Positions 1-8,129 of a stretch of DNA of 64,000 bases are shown here, in pieces; position 1 is the first letter of the stretch, and each line of letters begins with the position of its first letter. The position numbers were made by a program, and so were the translations under genes. The stretch covers positions 1 through 64,000 of the forward strand of contig JAFUMO010000007.1 of NCBI GenBank assembly GCA_017482565.1, written 5' to 3'. Under the pieces are notes generated by a model. The model worked only from the letters and a program-made list of their open reading frames with translations, did not search any database and had not been told where the DNA came from. The stretch is from Bacteroidales bacterium. Its GTDB lineage: Bacteria > Bacteroidota > Bacteroidia > Bacteroidales > UBA932.

Positions 1-689
1 ATTTCTTCTTTGGTTAAGAATCCTCTTTTGGTTTCCTCTTTGGTGATGCGATAGGCATAAAACGGGTCACGTAGCAACCAACCGTTATTGATGGCTGTAT
101 ATATGATACTGCGGAACGGCATCATATAAGACCATACGGTATTGGTACAATGGTTCTTCTCGGTACGGAGAAATAACTCGAAATCAGTAATGAATGCAGG
201 GGACAGTTCACGCAAGGCAATATCGCTGACTTTGTAGCGATGCTTGATGAACTCTTCCAAATGGTTGTAAACGGTGCAATATTTCCAATAACTGCGTTGG
301 CTTTTCATCTTGCCTACCTGTTTGGCATAGTCCTCATTATGCCGACGGAATACGGCAAGCAGGGTTTTATGGTTTGGTCCCACACCCAAGAATACATTTC
401 TGACTTTATCTGCCGACACATAACCATCTCTGTCCATAATCTCTTGATAAGCCTTGTTGATTCCGACTCTGATTTTATCCAACATCCTGTTGGCTTCCTG
501 TGCAACAATGCTTCTTCCCGACATTCTGCCGAGACTGACATTCCATAACTTTTCCTCCACATCCAATTTGCAACTGAATTGGGAAATCTTGCCGTTTACG
601 GTGATACGACACATCACAGGTACAAGCCCGTTCTTCTTCGGGGCATTGCGTTTGAGATAGAATAATACTCTGAAAGTGCTTCTGCTCAT
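1..689 (-). CDS. Tyrosine recombinase/integrase, 5' part (runs off the window)
   Basis: The minus strand from 689 is open to base 1: about 229 residues with no stop, beginning MSRSTFRVLFYLKRNAP. This is the N-terminal part of the Bacteroidales phage-integrase family found on conjugative transposons: an arm-binding domain (FYLKRNAPKKNGLVPVMCRI, about residues 10-30), then a SAM-like core-binding domain (about residues 105-200, with YCTVYNHLEEFIKHRY and LSPAFITDFELFLR). The sequence ends near ITKEETKRGFLTKEE, just before the catalytic domain, so the R-H-R-Y residues lie outside the window. The ATG at 689 is the first in frame. Codon and base use look more AT-rich than the neighbouring genes, as expected for acquired DNA. 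The rest of the mobile element should lie to the left. Family assignment is confident; the kind of element is inference. Confidence 0.88.
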   Translation of the reverse strand, partial: MSRSTFRVLFYLKRNAPKKNGLVPVMCRITVNGKISQFSCKLDVEEKLWNVSLGRMSGRSIVAQEANRMLDKIRVGINKAYQEIMDRDGYVSADKVRNVFLGVGPNHKTLLAVFRRHNEDYAKQVGKMKSQRSYWKYCTVYNHLEEFIKHRYKVSDIALRELSPAFITDFELFLRTEKNHCTNTVWSYMMPFRSIIYTAINNGWLLRDPFYAYRITKEETKRGFLTKEE

Positions 690-730
690 AACTCTACTTT
701 TTTGTTTGCGAAATTATTACTTGTAGAGTT
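690..730. repeat. Inverted repeat directly upstream of the integrase
   Basis: AACTCTAC at 690-697 is matched by GTAGAGTT at 723-730, with 25 bases between. The left arm abuts the integrase start codon at 689, so the repeat brackets the integrase leader. It could be an operator, an mRNA hairpin at the ribosome-binding region, or a recombinase site. The sequence does not decide. Confidence 0.4.
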
Positions 731-1013
731 GAGTGACGGTAAGTAAAACACAGCGTATCGGTGCAAAAGAATCAGCCGGAGCGAAAACGGAACGAAGATA
801 TAAGAAAAGCTCCTATATTTGTAACCTCAATCGCTTAACAGATATTGCTATTCAATCAGTTACAGAAACCAAAACAACCTTCAAAGCCAAGAGTCAAAGT
901 AACGGGATAGTAACGAAACTCCGGCATTTCTTGGCTTTTCATTGGTATTTAATGGCACTGCAACATCTTGGCAAACACTGTTAAATCGCTAACAGACAAC
1001 ATTCTTTCCCCGT

Positions 1014-1048
1014 TTTGCACTCACTTTCGTTTCTTTGTTGTATCTTTG
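1014..1048 (+). promoter_or_regulatory. Bacteroidetes-type promoter for the four-gene cassette
   Basis: TTTG (1014-1017) and TATCTTTG (1041-1048) match the Bacteroidetes -33 (TTTG) and -7 (TAnnTTTG) elements, with 23 bases between, slightly long. The first plausible start codon downstream is at 1062 or 1089, which fits a promoter that serves the nucleotidyltransferase and the genes translationally coupled to it. Confidence 0.55.
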
Positions 1049-1088
1049 CAAAATATTACAGATGTTTATGCTCACAACAGGAGAAGTA

Positions 1089-2186
1089 ATGCTGTTCGCC
1101 CTTCTGAAGGGATCCCTGCACAATGAAGTGCCTCAGTGGGATTGTTCCGCATGCAACCCAGGAGGTTGGCAGGAGTGCTATGATATCGCAGCAAGGCATG
1201 GGGTGCTGGCACTTGCCTGGGATGGCCTGATGCTTCTCCCCAAGGAGATGCATCCCCCTAAAAACCTGAAGTTCCAGTGGGCAATGAATGTGGAGAAATA
1301 CGAGGCAAAATACGAAAGATATTGCCGTACAGCTGCCGGACTGTTGGATTTTTTTCATAGGAACGGTATTGCTGCAGTGCAGATGAAGGGGGTTGGGCTT
1401 GCTTCAACATATAACAAGCCGTCTCATAGGGAAGGGGGAGACATTGATATCTTCACTTACTCGGCGGATACCTCAAAACTGTCCCATGACCACGCGAACA
1501 AGCTGGCAAATGAACTTATGGCCAAACAGGGGATTGAGGTGGATTACAGCCATTCAGAGAAGCACAGCAATTTCTATTTCAAGGGGATACCTGTTGAGAA
1601 CCACAAATGGTTTGTGAATATTGAGGTGAATCCAAAGTTCCTCACGCAGCTCAACAATATCCTCTTCAAGGTGCTTGAGCCTCAAAAAGCAACTCTTCTG
1701 GATGGGGAATGCAGCATACCGGTACCGTCAGCAGGGTTCAATACCCTTTTCCTCTCTTACCACACATTCCAGCATTTTGGAGCAGGACTGGCCCTGCATC
1801 ATCTGTATGACTGGGCAAACCATATTAAGGGGAACGGAATTCATATTCCAAGTGATATTACAGAACAGGCCTTCCTCAGGTCAATTGCAGCACTGACCCA
1901 TTTGTGCAACAAGTATCTGGGTACAGATGTGGACATAAGCTGGCTGCCACAGGATTATCTGGAACTCTCTGAGCTGATGCTTCAGGAGATGCTCCATCCA
2001 AAATACAAGACTACAGTTCCTTACAGGAACCCTGTAGCGGTCCTCTTCTATAAGTTCATAAGGGTACTCCATGCAAGCAGGCTCCGCGAATATACCTTAG
2101 GATCTTCAAGGTGGTATCTGCTCTGCCAGTCTGTGATCTGGCATCTGAGATTTCCTGCAACTATCTTTAACCGCGGTGAGAAATGA
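1089..2186 (+). CDS. Nucleotidyltransferase family protein (NTP_transf_5-like)
   Basis: A 365-residue protein related to the uncharacterised nucleotidyltransferases of peptide-natural-product clusters. The nucleotidyl-transfer core is visible as KG at about residues 100-101 followed by GGDIDIF at about 116-122, the GG-x-DxD pattern that binds metal and NTP. The rest is helical with many aromatic and His residues, as in the family. I chose ATG 1089 because AGGAG sits six bases upstream; ATG 1062 and 1068 in the same frame are alternatives and would add 7-9 residues. The stop overlaps the ABC transporter start (ATGA), so the two are translationally coupled. A homologue, PadeN, acts in paeninodin lasso-peptide tailoring. 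The substrate here is unknown. Confidence 0.75.
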   Translation: MLFALLKGSLHNEVPQWDCSACNPGGWQECYDIAARHGVLALAWDGLMLLPKEMHPPKNLKFQWAMNVEKYEAKYERYCRTAAGLLDFFHRNGIAAVQMKGVGLASTYNKPSHREGGDIDIFTYSADTSKLSHDHANKLANELMAKQGIEVDYSHSEKHSNFYFKGIPVENHKWFVNIEVNPKFLTQLNNILFKVLEPQKATLLDGECSIPVPSAGFNTLFLSYHTFQHFGAGLALHHLYDWANHIKGNGIHIPSDITEQAFLRSIAALTHLCNKYLGTDVDISWLPQDYLELSELMLQEMLHPKYKTTVPYRNPVAVLFYKFIRVLHASRLREYTLGSSRWYLLCQSVIWHLRFPATIFNRGEK

Positions 2187-3820
2187 TATACAGAAGAATC
2201 ATAAATCTTTTGCTTCCCGGTGAAAAGAAGAAGGGGTGGATGGTGGTATGTACTGTCTTCATAAATTCCCTCCTTGATTTCATTGGCCTGGCATCATTGC
2301 TCCCGGTCCTCTATTATCTCCTTGAAGGGGGTGAAAACAGGAAGGCGGCAATTTATTTTGCATTGTTTGCCTTTGCAGTAATTGTAATCAAGAGCCTCCT
2401 TTCAACATTGTTCGGCAGATACCAGGGCAGATATCTCCTCTCCCTATACAAGAGACTGAGCTTCAGCCTCTACTCCAGGTATTACAATAACGGTCTCCTC
2501 TATATCAGGGAACAGGGACACAGCAATCTTGGACATGCCGTAAACTATATGTCCTATACTTTCAGTGAGGGAATCCTTTCCCCAATGCTCAGAATGGCGG
2601 GTGACGGCCTCCTGATAATCCTTGTATCAATTGCCCTCCTGATTTACGACTGGAGGACAATAGCGGTACTTTACATCTGCTTCATACCATTCATTGTATT
2701 CTATATCTTCTTTATCAGGAACAAGGCTGCCGAATATGGCAGGGAAGAATTTAATGCAAAGAGGCAACAGGCCAGAATTGTTGCCGATACTTTCCGCGGA
2801 TACCAGGAACTTGAGGTCAACGGGGCATTCCCGCAGCTCCAGAAGAGTTTCCTTGAGGGGGTTGATAAGGTGAGCGAGAACAGGGTAAAGATTATCACAA
2901 TCCAGAAATTCCCTGCTTTTTTATCTGAGGCGGCAGTGATAATAGGGTTGGCTGTAATGGTAATCATGGGTGGCAAGAATGCCGGCATGCTCATAGGGCT
3001 TTTTGCAGTAGCAGCTTTCAGGCTCCTCCCTGCAGTAAAGGGTATCCTGAACGGTTACACACAGATACAAAATTCATTGCCTTCCCTGGAGACCATTGAG
3101 GAGGGAATGAGTGAATCATCACTCCGCGCTGAACAAGATGAAGGACAGATAAGTTTCAACACTGCCATTAAGGGTAGGGGGCTCACCTTCAAGTATATTG
3201 ACCAGCCGATTGAATTTGCGGACTTTACCATAAACAAGGGGGAATATGTGGGCTTCAGCGGATACAGCGGAGTTGGCAAGACAACCCTCTTCAATCTTAT
3301 ACTGGGATTCCTAAAGCCCTCAACTGGTGAAATTCTGGTGGATGACACCCCTTTGTACCCAGGCAACAGGAAATCCTGGCTCTCCCAGATAGGGTATGTT
3401 CCCCAAGAGGTGTTCATCTTCAATGGCACACTTGCAGAAAACATTGCCTTGGGATATCCTCTTCCCGACAGGGCCAGGGTCCACAAGATCCTTGAAATGG
3501 TTTCCCTGAAGGATTGGGCAGCTTCCCTTGAGGGGGGAATTGATGCAACCCTGGGGGAATCGGGCGGCAAGCTGTCGGGAGGACAAAAGCAGAGGATTGG
3601 GATAGCAAGGGCACTGTACAAGGGTGCATCTGTACTTCTGCTGGACGAGGCAACTTCTGCACTGGATAATGCAACTGAAAAGGAAATCAATATTATGCTG
3701 GATAAATTGAGGGGTGAGTGTGAGGGGCTTACAATTCTTTCAATTGCCCACAGGGAGAGTACCCTCTCTTATTGCAGCAGGATAATAAATCTTGAGGAGA
3801 ATGGAGACCGGAAGATATAG
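2183..3820 (+). CDS. ABC transporter, fused membrane and ATPase domains (peptide/lipid exporter type)
   Basis: A 545-residue half-transporter. About residues 1-310 form a six-helix ABC exporter membrane domain, with strong hydrophobic segments such as LLIILVSIALLIYDW and VIIGLAVMVIMGG. The C-terminal ATPase has Walker A GYSGVGKTT (about 360-368), signature LSGGQKQ (about 464-470), Walker B VLLLDEATSALD (about 489) and the switch His in SIAHRES. There is no N-terminal C39 peptidase domain, so it does not cleave leader peptides itself. It overlaps the genes on both sides, which fits export of a product processed by the neighbouring kinase and peptidase. Lipid flipping cannot be excluded. Confidence 0.85.
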   Translation: MIYRRIINLLLPGEKKKGWMVVCTVFINSLLDFIGLASLLPVLYYLLEGGENRKAAIYFALFAFAVIVIKSLLSTLFGRYQGRYLLSLYKRLSFSLYSRYYNNGLLYIREQGHSNLGHAVNYMSYTFSEGILSPMLRMAGDGLLIILVSIALLIYDWRTIAVLYICFIPFIVFYIFFIRNKAAEYGREEFNAKRQQARIVADTFRGYQELEVNGAFPQLQKSFLEGVDKVSENRVKIITIQKFPAFLSEAAVIIGLAVMVIMGGKNAGMLIGLFAVAAFRLLPAVKGILNGYTQIQNSLPSLETIEEGMSESSLRAEQDEGQISFNTAIKGRGLTFKYIDQPIEFADFTINKGEYVGFSGYSGVGKTTLFNLILGFLKPSTGEILVDDTPLYPGNRKSWLSQIGYVPQEVFIFNGTLAENIALGYPLPDRARVHKILEMVSLKDWAASLEGGIDATLGESGGKLSGGQKQRIGIARALYKGASVLLLDEATSALDNATEKEINIMLDKLRGECEGLTILSIAHRESTLSYCSRIINLEENGDRKI

Positions 3821-4655
3821 GGTAGCAGACCACGAATTTGCCGTGCATGGAACAGAATTGTGCAGTGTGCTTGATTCCATTGCAGGATTCAGGCCATTTG
3901 TCCGGGAGGAAGCCTCTGAGGAATTTTCCTTTTCCTGTTCCGGGGATTTGCCACAACTTGCACGGGTGCAATATTCATTTGAATTTGAGGATGTGCTCGG
4001 GGAGTTTGGGATTACTTCCAGCGGCTTTTTCCTCAGGCAGAAGCCGGCTGATGAAGAGCAGCTCCTCCTTTGGTGCAATGAGGGGGATGACAAGGTATAT
4101 CTGAACGGGAACCTCTCTGTAAGGCTTGTAAGATTTGCCCTTTGGGTGGGTTTCGGACTTATGACCTACAGGCACGGTACTGTGGCAATCCACAGCAGCT
4201 GTATTGTTTCAGATGGCAGGGCGGTGATTTTTCTGGGGGAAAGCGGTACCGGCAAGAGTACCCATACAAGATTATGGAAGGAAAACATCCCGGGTGCAAC
4301 CCTCCTGAATGATGACAGCCCTATTATCCGTGTCATTGATGGTTCTGTATGGGCTTATGGCAGCCCGTGGAGCGGCAAGACACCTTGCTACAGACAGGAG
4401 AGATACCCCCTTGCAGGTTGTGTGAGGCTTTCCCAGGCTCCTTACAACAAGATACATAAACTCCAAGTAATTAAAGGCTTTGCTGCTCTGCATCCTTCAT
4501 GCCCTCCGGAATTTGCCTACGATGAGAAGATATATTCCCACATAAGCAATACCCTCTCCGGTATCCTTGCAGCCGTTCCATGTTATCACTTGGAGTGCCT
4601 GCCTGATGCTGCAGCCGCTGAATTGTCATTCAATACACTTCTGGGTGCAAAATGA
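3801..4655 (+). CDS. HPr-kinase-like (HprK C-terminal domain) protein
   Basis: A 284-residue protein with an HprK/PEPCK-type P-loop, GESGTGKST at about residues 146-154, and an acidic LLNDDSP at about 169-175. These match the ATP-binding loop and catalytic region of HPr kinase, but the HprK N-terminal domain is absent. Such stand-alone HprK-like proteins occur in RiPP clusters, and the lasso-peptide kinases ThcoK and PadeK phosphorylate the C-terminal serine of the precursor. ATG 3801 follows AGGAGA directly and lies inside the end of the ABC gene; an upstream TTG at 3792 is less likely. The stop overlaps the peptidase start by four bases. Kinase activity is likely; the substrate is inferred from context only. 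Confidence 0.72.
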   Translation: METGRYRVADHEFAVHGTELCSVLDSIAGFRPFVREEASEEFSFSCSGDLPQLARVQYSFEFEDVLGEFGITSSGFFLRQKPADEEQLLLWCNEGDDKVYLNGNLSVRLVRFALWVGFGLMTYRHGTVAIHSSCIVSDGRAVIFLGESGTGKSTHTRLWKENIPGATLLNDDSPIIRVIDGSVWAYGSPWSGKTPCYRQERYPLAGCVRLSQAPYNKIHKLQVIKGFAALHPSCPPEFAYDEKIYSHISNTLSGILAAVPCYHLECLPDAAAAELSFNTLLGAK

Positions 4656-5116
4656 AACAGATTGCAAACGACATATTCTTCCAGCACGTTGAACAGGAAC
4701 TCTCCAAAGGCAACCCTGTACTGATTCCATTGAAAGGTACCTCCATGTTCCCCTTCATCCGCAACGGAAAAGACAAGGTGCTCCTTTCTGCTGTATCGCC
4801 TGTCACTCCCCTGCATAAACTTGATGTAGTCCTCTTCCGCTACAAGGGAAACCATGTCCTTCATAGAATCATTTCCATTAACGGTGACACTTATACAATC
4901 CAGGGAGACGGTATATACGCCTCCCATGAAACCTGCACAAGGCTGGATATCATTGCAAAGGCAGTTGAAATCCACAGGCTCCGCTCCGTTGCTGATTTCC
5001 GTATAATATCCACCCGTTCCTTCTGCTGGAAACTCCTCTCCGGTTTGTGGCACTTCTTCCGTCCGGTACGGAGGTATTTGCTTTATATTTTTTTACGTTG
5101 TCCTTTTTTACAATAA
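4652..5116 (+). CDS. S24/S26-family signal-peptidase-like protein
   Basis: A 154-residue protein with the S26 fold motifs: catalytic Ser31 in LKGTSMFPFI, the VVLFR strand at about 59-63, and VLHRI with His71 at the position occupied by the general-base His in ER/archaeal-type (Ser-His) signal peptidases. The usual Ser-Lys dyad Lys is absent. There is no N-terminal signal anchor, but the C-terminal 30 residues are hydrophobic and basic (LLSGLWHFF, RYLLYIFLRC) and could attach it to the membrane. It is the last gene of the coupled cassette and is followed by a terminator. It probably cleaves the cassette product or its leader; that role is inference. Confidence 0.75.
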   Translation: MKQIANDIFFQHVEQELSKGNPVLIPLKGTSMFPFIRNGKDKVLLSAVSPVTPLHKLDVVLFRYKGNHVLHRIISINGDTYTIQGDGIYASHETCTRLDIIAKAVEIHRLRSVADFRIISTRSFCWKLLSGLWHFFRPVRRYLLYIFLRCPFLQ

Positions 5117-5135
5117 ACTCATAATGTGAAAGTTA

Positions 5136-5174
5136 AAAAAACAGAAGTGACGCTTGTCCATCACTCCTGTTTTT
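5136..5174. terminator. Bidirectional intrinsic terminator
   Basis: AAAAACAGAAGTGA (5137-5150) pairs with TCACTCCTGTTTTT (5161-5174), with one mismatch and a 10-base loop. It has an A run on the left and a T run on the right. It lies between the convergent S26 peptidase and V-ATPase subunit K genes and should stop transcription from both sides. Confidence 0.85.
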
Positions 5175-5220
5175 ATAAAATATTATCTTTCAGTCTTTTG
5201 TAAAAAATGACAACGATAAA

Positions 5221-5682
<462 letters not shown>

Positions 5683-5738
5683 TTAAAATTTTAAATTGTT
5701 ATATATCTTATTTTTTTACCTGCATATCATCAGGAGCT

Positions 5739-7523
5739 TCACTTCTTCAACGGGTTGTAAGGCCTTCCTCCACCCTCAAACCCAGCATTCTTGTAGAACT
5801 CTATGAATGTGAGGCGGAGAGGATGCACAAATGCACCAAGGCTTGAAAGGAGCATTACAAAGATGTGCCCGAATATGAGCATCACACCCATAAGAAGCCA
5901 TCCTATGTATGGCAACTCTCCAAGTGTAAGGGCAATGGAATTCACAACAAATCCAAGTATTCCACCGGACGTTGCAAGTCCGAAGAGCCTGATGTATGAA
6001 AGCACATCACCGAACACTCCTGTAGAATCATACAGGGAGAATGTACCCTTAAACAGCCTTACAATAGGATTTTTGGCATCCGAGCCGCATACTATAATAA
6101 GGAGCAGGCCGGCCATTCCAATGTAGTTGAGCCATCCGGCATAGGTGAACCCTCCCTCTGATGAGGCGTAAGCCAGGGTTGCCCATGCAATTGAAATTGC
6201 CCATCCGAGAGCATTGAGGCCTGTATTCCAGTTCCCCTTTACAATATTGTAGACGCAATGTATGAGCCTTGCAACAATAATGTGGAATATACCGAACAGA
6301 ATTGCAAACCAGAACATCTGCATATCATTGAAGAACAGATCCTTGATATTGGTTGGCAACTGCACGAGGTCATATATTTTTGCACCGAAAACCGTACCTC
6401 CCAATGCAGGGATAATTATTGTGCCAAGTCCAAGCCATATTATCAGCTTGCCATAGTCTGCAAATTTAGGGAGTTTGAGTGCAGCAAATGTGCCCACAAG
6501 CATCATTACCAGTCCATAGCCCATGTCTCCCAGGCAGAAGCCGAAGAAGAGCATGTAGAATGGGGCGTAGAACGGGGTGAGGTCAAGCTCTCCGTATTTA
6601 GGAAGCATATACAGTTCCCCAATAGGTTCATACAGCCTTGCAAAGAAGTTGTTCTTGAGCTTTACAGGAGGGTTGTCCTCATTCCTGGCCTCCTCCTTGA
6701 GGTAATATACATTGTTCTCCTCAAGGAACTGCACCACATCGGTATCAATCTCAGCTGGGGCAAATGCCTCAAAAATTACAATTGTCTCATCCGCCTTCTT
6801 TACAGATGCTTCACTTGCAAGGTAGCGGTCAAGATTTGTAAAGAGGTTCTCCTTCTGGGCATCCAGCTCCTCCAGACAGTTTGTAAGGGCAAGGAGCGTC
6901 TGCTGCACATTGGCAGCCTTCAGCTCAAGCTCTTCAAGCTGCTGCTGGAGCACATCAGCCGAAACTGAAGGGAATTTGCTGTCGGGAAGAGGAATTGAAG
7001 GCCTTGAGCCATCTTCAGAGAGGGCTGCAAAGTAAATCTTCCCCCCTTGTTCCCCAAGTATCTGGATAGGGTAGAGGCTTTCCCACTCCCTGTTGTATTT
7101 CTGGGCCGAGGCCACATAGAAATATGGGGTAAGGCCCAGCTTCCCGATAGAATCAAGGTTCTCCTGGGTAAATGCTCCCCAAGGGAGTGCATCTGCAAGT
7201 TCTCCCTTAAGTACATATATCCTGTTCCTGAGGGCTTCCTTCTCTGCAACTGAAGCAGTATAGAGACCAAGCAGGTCACTCTCATGAGGCTTGCCGGCAG
7301 GAATCTCCTCCTTTTTCTTCAAGGCCTCATCCTTTATTCTCTTGAGGGCGCTTGCTGCAGCATTATATCTGGCAATCTCCTCAAATTTCTCCATTGAATA
7401 TGAGTCAATTGCCCGTTTCTGCCTTGTAATGTCTACAACACCAATCTCCTGGAGATTCCTCAGAAAATCCTCCACCTCCCTGTGGAATACCACAAAAGAG
7501 TATTTTGTCATTTTCTTAATCAT
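5739..7523 (-). CDS. ntpI: V-type ATPase subunit I (membrane a-subunit homologue)
   Basis: A 594-residue stator membrane subunit. About residues 1-320 are a cytoplasmic, coiled-coil-rich domain, and the C-terminal half carries about seven membrane segments (for example APFYMLFFGFCLGDMGYGLV and VFGDVLSYIRLFGLATSG, the latter holding the conserved Arg that faces the rotor Glu). ATG 7523 is chosen because an unusually strong purine run (four GAG/AGG repeats) precedes it. It overlaps the subunit D stop by eight bases, indicating translational coupling. ATG 7511 is an alternative. With subunit K it makes up the membrane part of the enzyme. Confidence 0.93.
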   Translation of the reverse strand: MIKKMTKYSFVVFHREVEDFLRNLQEIGVVDITRQKRAIDSYSMEKFEEIARYNAAASALKRIKDEALKKKEEIPAGKPHESDLLGLYTASVAEKEALRNRIYVLKGELADALPWGAFTQENLDSIGKLGLTPYFYVASAQKYNREWESLYPIQILGEQGGKIYFAALSEDGSRPSIPLPDSKFPSVSADVLQQQLEELELKAANVQQTLLALTNCLEELDAQKENLFTNLDRYLASEASVKKADETIVIFEAFAPAEIDTDVVQFLEENNVYYLKEEARNEDNPPVKLKNNFFARLYEPIGELYMLPKYGELDLTPFYAPFYMLFFGFCLGDMGYGLVMMLVGTFAALKLPKFADYGKLIIWLGLGTIIIPALGGTVFGAKIYDLVQLPTNIKDLFFNDMQMFWFAILFGIFHIIVARLIHCVYNIVKGNWNTGLNALGWAISIAWATLAYASSEGGFTYAGWLNYIGMAGLLLIIVCGSDAKNPIVRLFKGTFSLYDSTGVFGDVLSYIRLFGLATSGGILGFVVNSIALTLGELPYIGWLLMGVMLIFGHIFVMLLSSLGAFVHPLRLTFIEFYKNAGFEGGGRPYNPLKK

Positions 7524-8127
7524 TGTTCTCCTCCTCCTCTTCAATTAAGTGTCGGGTTTTCACTATCTTCTGGGATGCCTTTGAAAGATTCTCCTCATCT
7601 TCCATGTATCTCTTTATTTTCCTTATTGCCTCCTGGTAACCAGGAATCTGTACCTTTTCATAGAGGTTCACCTTCTGGGTGGTCTTTTTCCTGGTGAAGT
7701 CCAGAATCCTCATCTTTTCCCTGTAGATTTCAGATTCTATACCTATCTGGGCAAGCTGCTGGAGAATCTCAACACCGTCTGAATACCAGAGCGGCTTGCG
7801 GAAGATGTCAAACTCATTTACCTGATATAGGACCTCCACAAGGGCAGGGGTCTTCACTCCGGCAACCTTCTCGGTCTTGAGTATCACATCCTTTACAGCT
7901 ATAAGCCCGGGCTGGAACTCGTTCCAGAGGGCAGCAAGGTATTCGTAGGCTTTCAGTGAGGCATCAAGTTTTTCCATTAGGGCATCACTTGTTGCCTTGG
8001 CGCGCTTTACCTCAAGACGGAGGGCGCTCTCCTTGTTCTTAAGGGTAGGGAGGGCGTTCGTCCTTATCTTGAGCTGCTTGTTAAGCTCATTGAGTGATGT
8101 CTTGTTATATTGGAATTTGATTGCCAT
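7516..8127 (-). CDS. ntpD: V-type ATPase subunit D (central stalk)
   Basis: A 203-residue, almost wholly helical protein that starts MAIKFQYNKTSLNELNKQLK, typical of the D subunit whose two long helices form the rotating shaft inside the A3B3 head. Length fits the family (about 200-215). The start codon is two bases after the subunit B stop, and its end overlaps subunit I. Its usual partner, subunit F, is not encoded in this operon. Confidence 0.92.
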   Translation of the reverse strand: MAIKFQYNKTSLNELNKQLKIRTNALPTLKNKESALRLEVKRAKATSDALMEKLDASLKAYEYLAALWNEFQPGLIAVKDVILKTEKVAGVKTPALVEVLYQVNEFDIFRKPLWYSDGVEILQQLAQIGIESEIYREKMRILDFTRKKTTQKVNLYEKVQIPGYQEAIRKIKRYMEDEENLSKASQKIVKTRHLIEEEEENND

Positions 8128-8129
8128 AA

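Larger units (their letters stand above)
690..1061. other. Non-coding junction between integrase and cassette, possible attachment region
   Basis: No convincing gene is seen here. The stretch contains a near-direct repeat, AATCGCTTAACAGA (829-842) and AATCGCTAACAGA (984-996), and an inverted pair, AAAGCCAAG (883-891) and CTTGGCTTT (930-938). Bacteroidales integrases of this family recombine next to their own gene, and arm-type sites are short repeats of this kind, so this is the likely end of the mobile element. The exact attachment core is not identifiable without the other end. Confidence 0.35.

Noticed and set aside
733..984. Open reading frame (83 codons, GTG start) between integrase and cassette
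   Set aside because: No family resemblance, basic low-complexity composition, overlaps the repeat-rich junction; not convincing as a RiPP precursor because it has no leader/core look and its promoter match lies after it.
3055..3690. 211-codon open frame antisense to the ABC transporter
   Set aside because: It is the shadow of a conserved ATPase domain; composition and lack of a start context do not support a gene.
6258..6968. 236-codon open frame antisense to subunit I
   Set aside because: Cys- and His-rich translation of the reverse of a conserved gene; no family signal.
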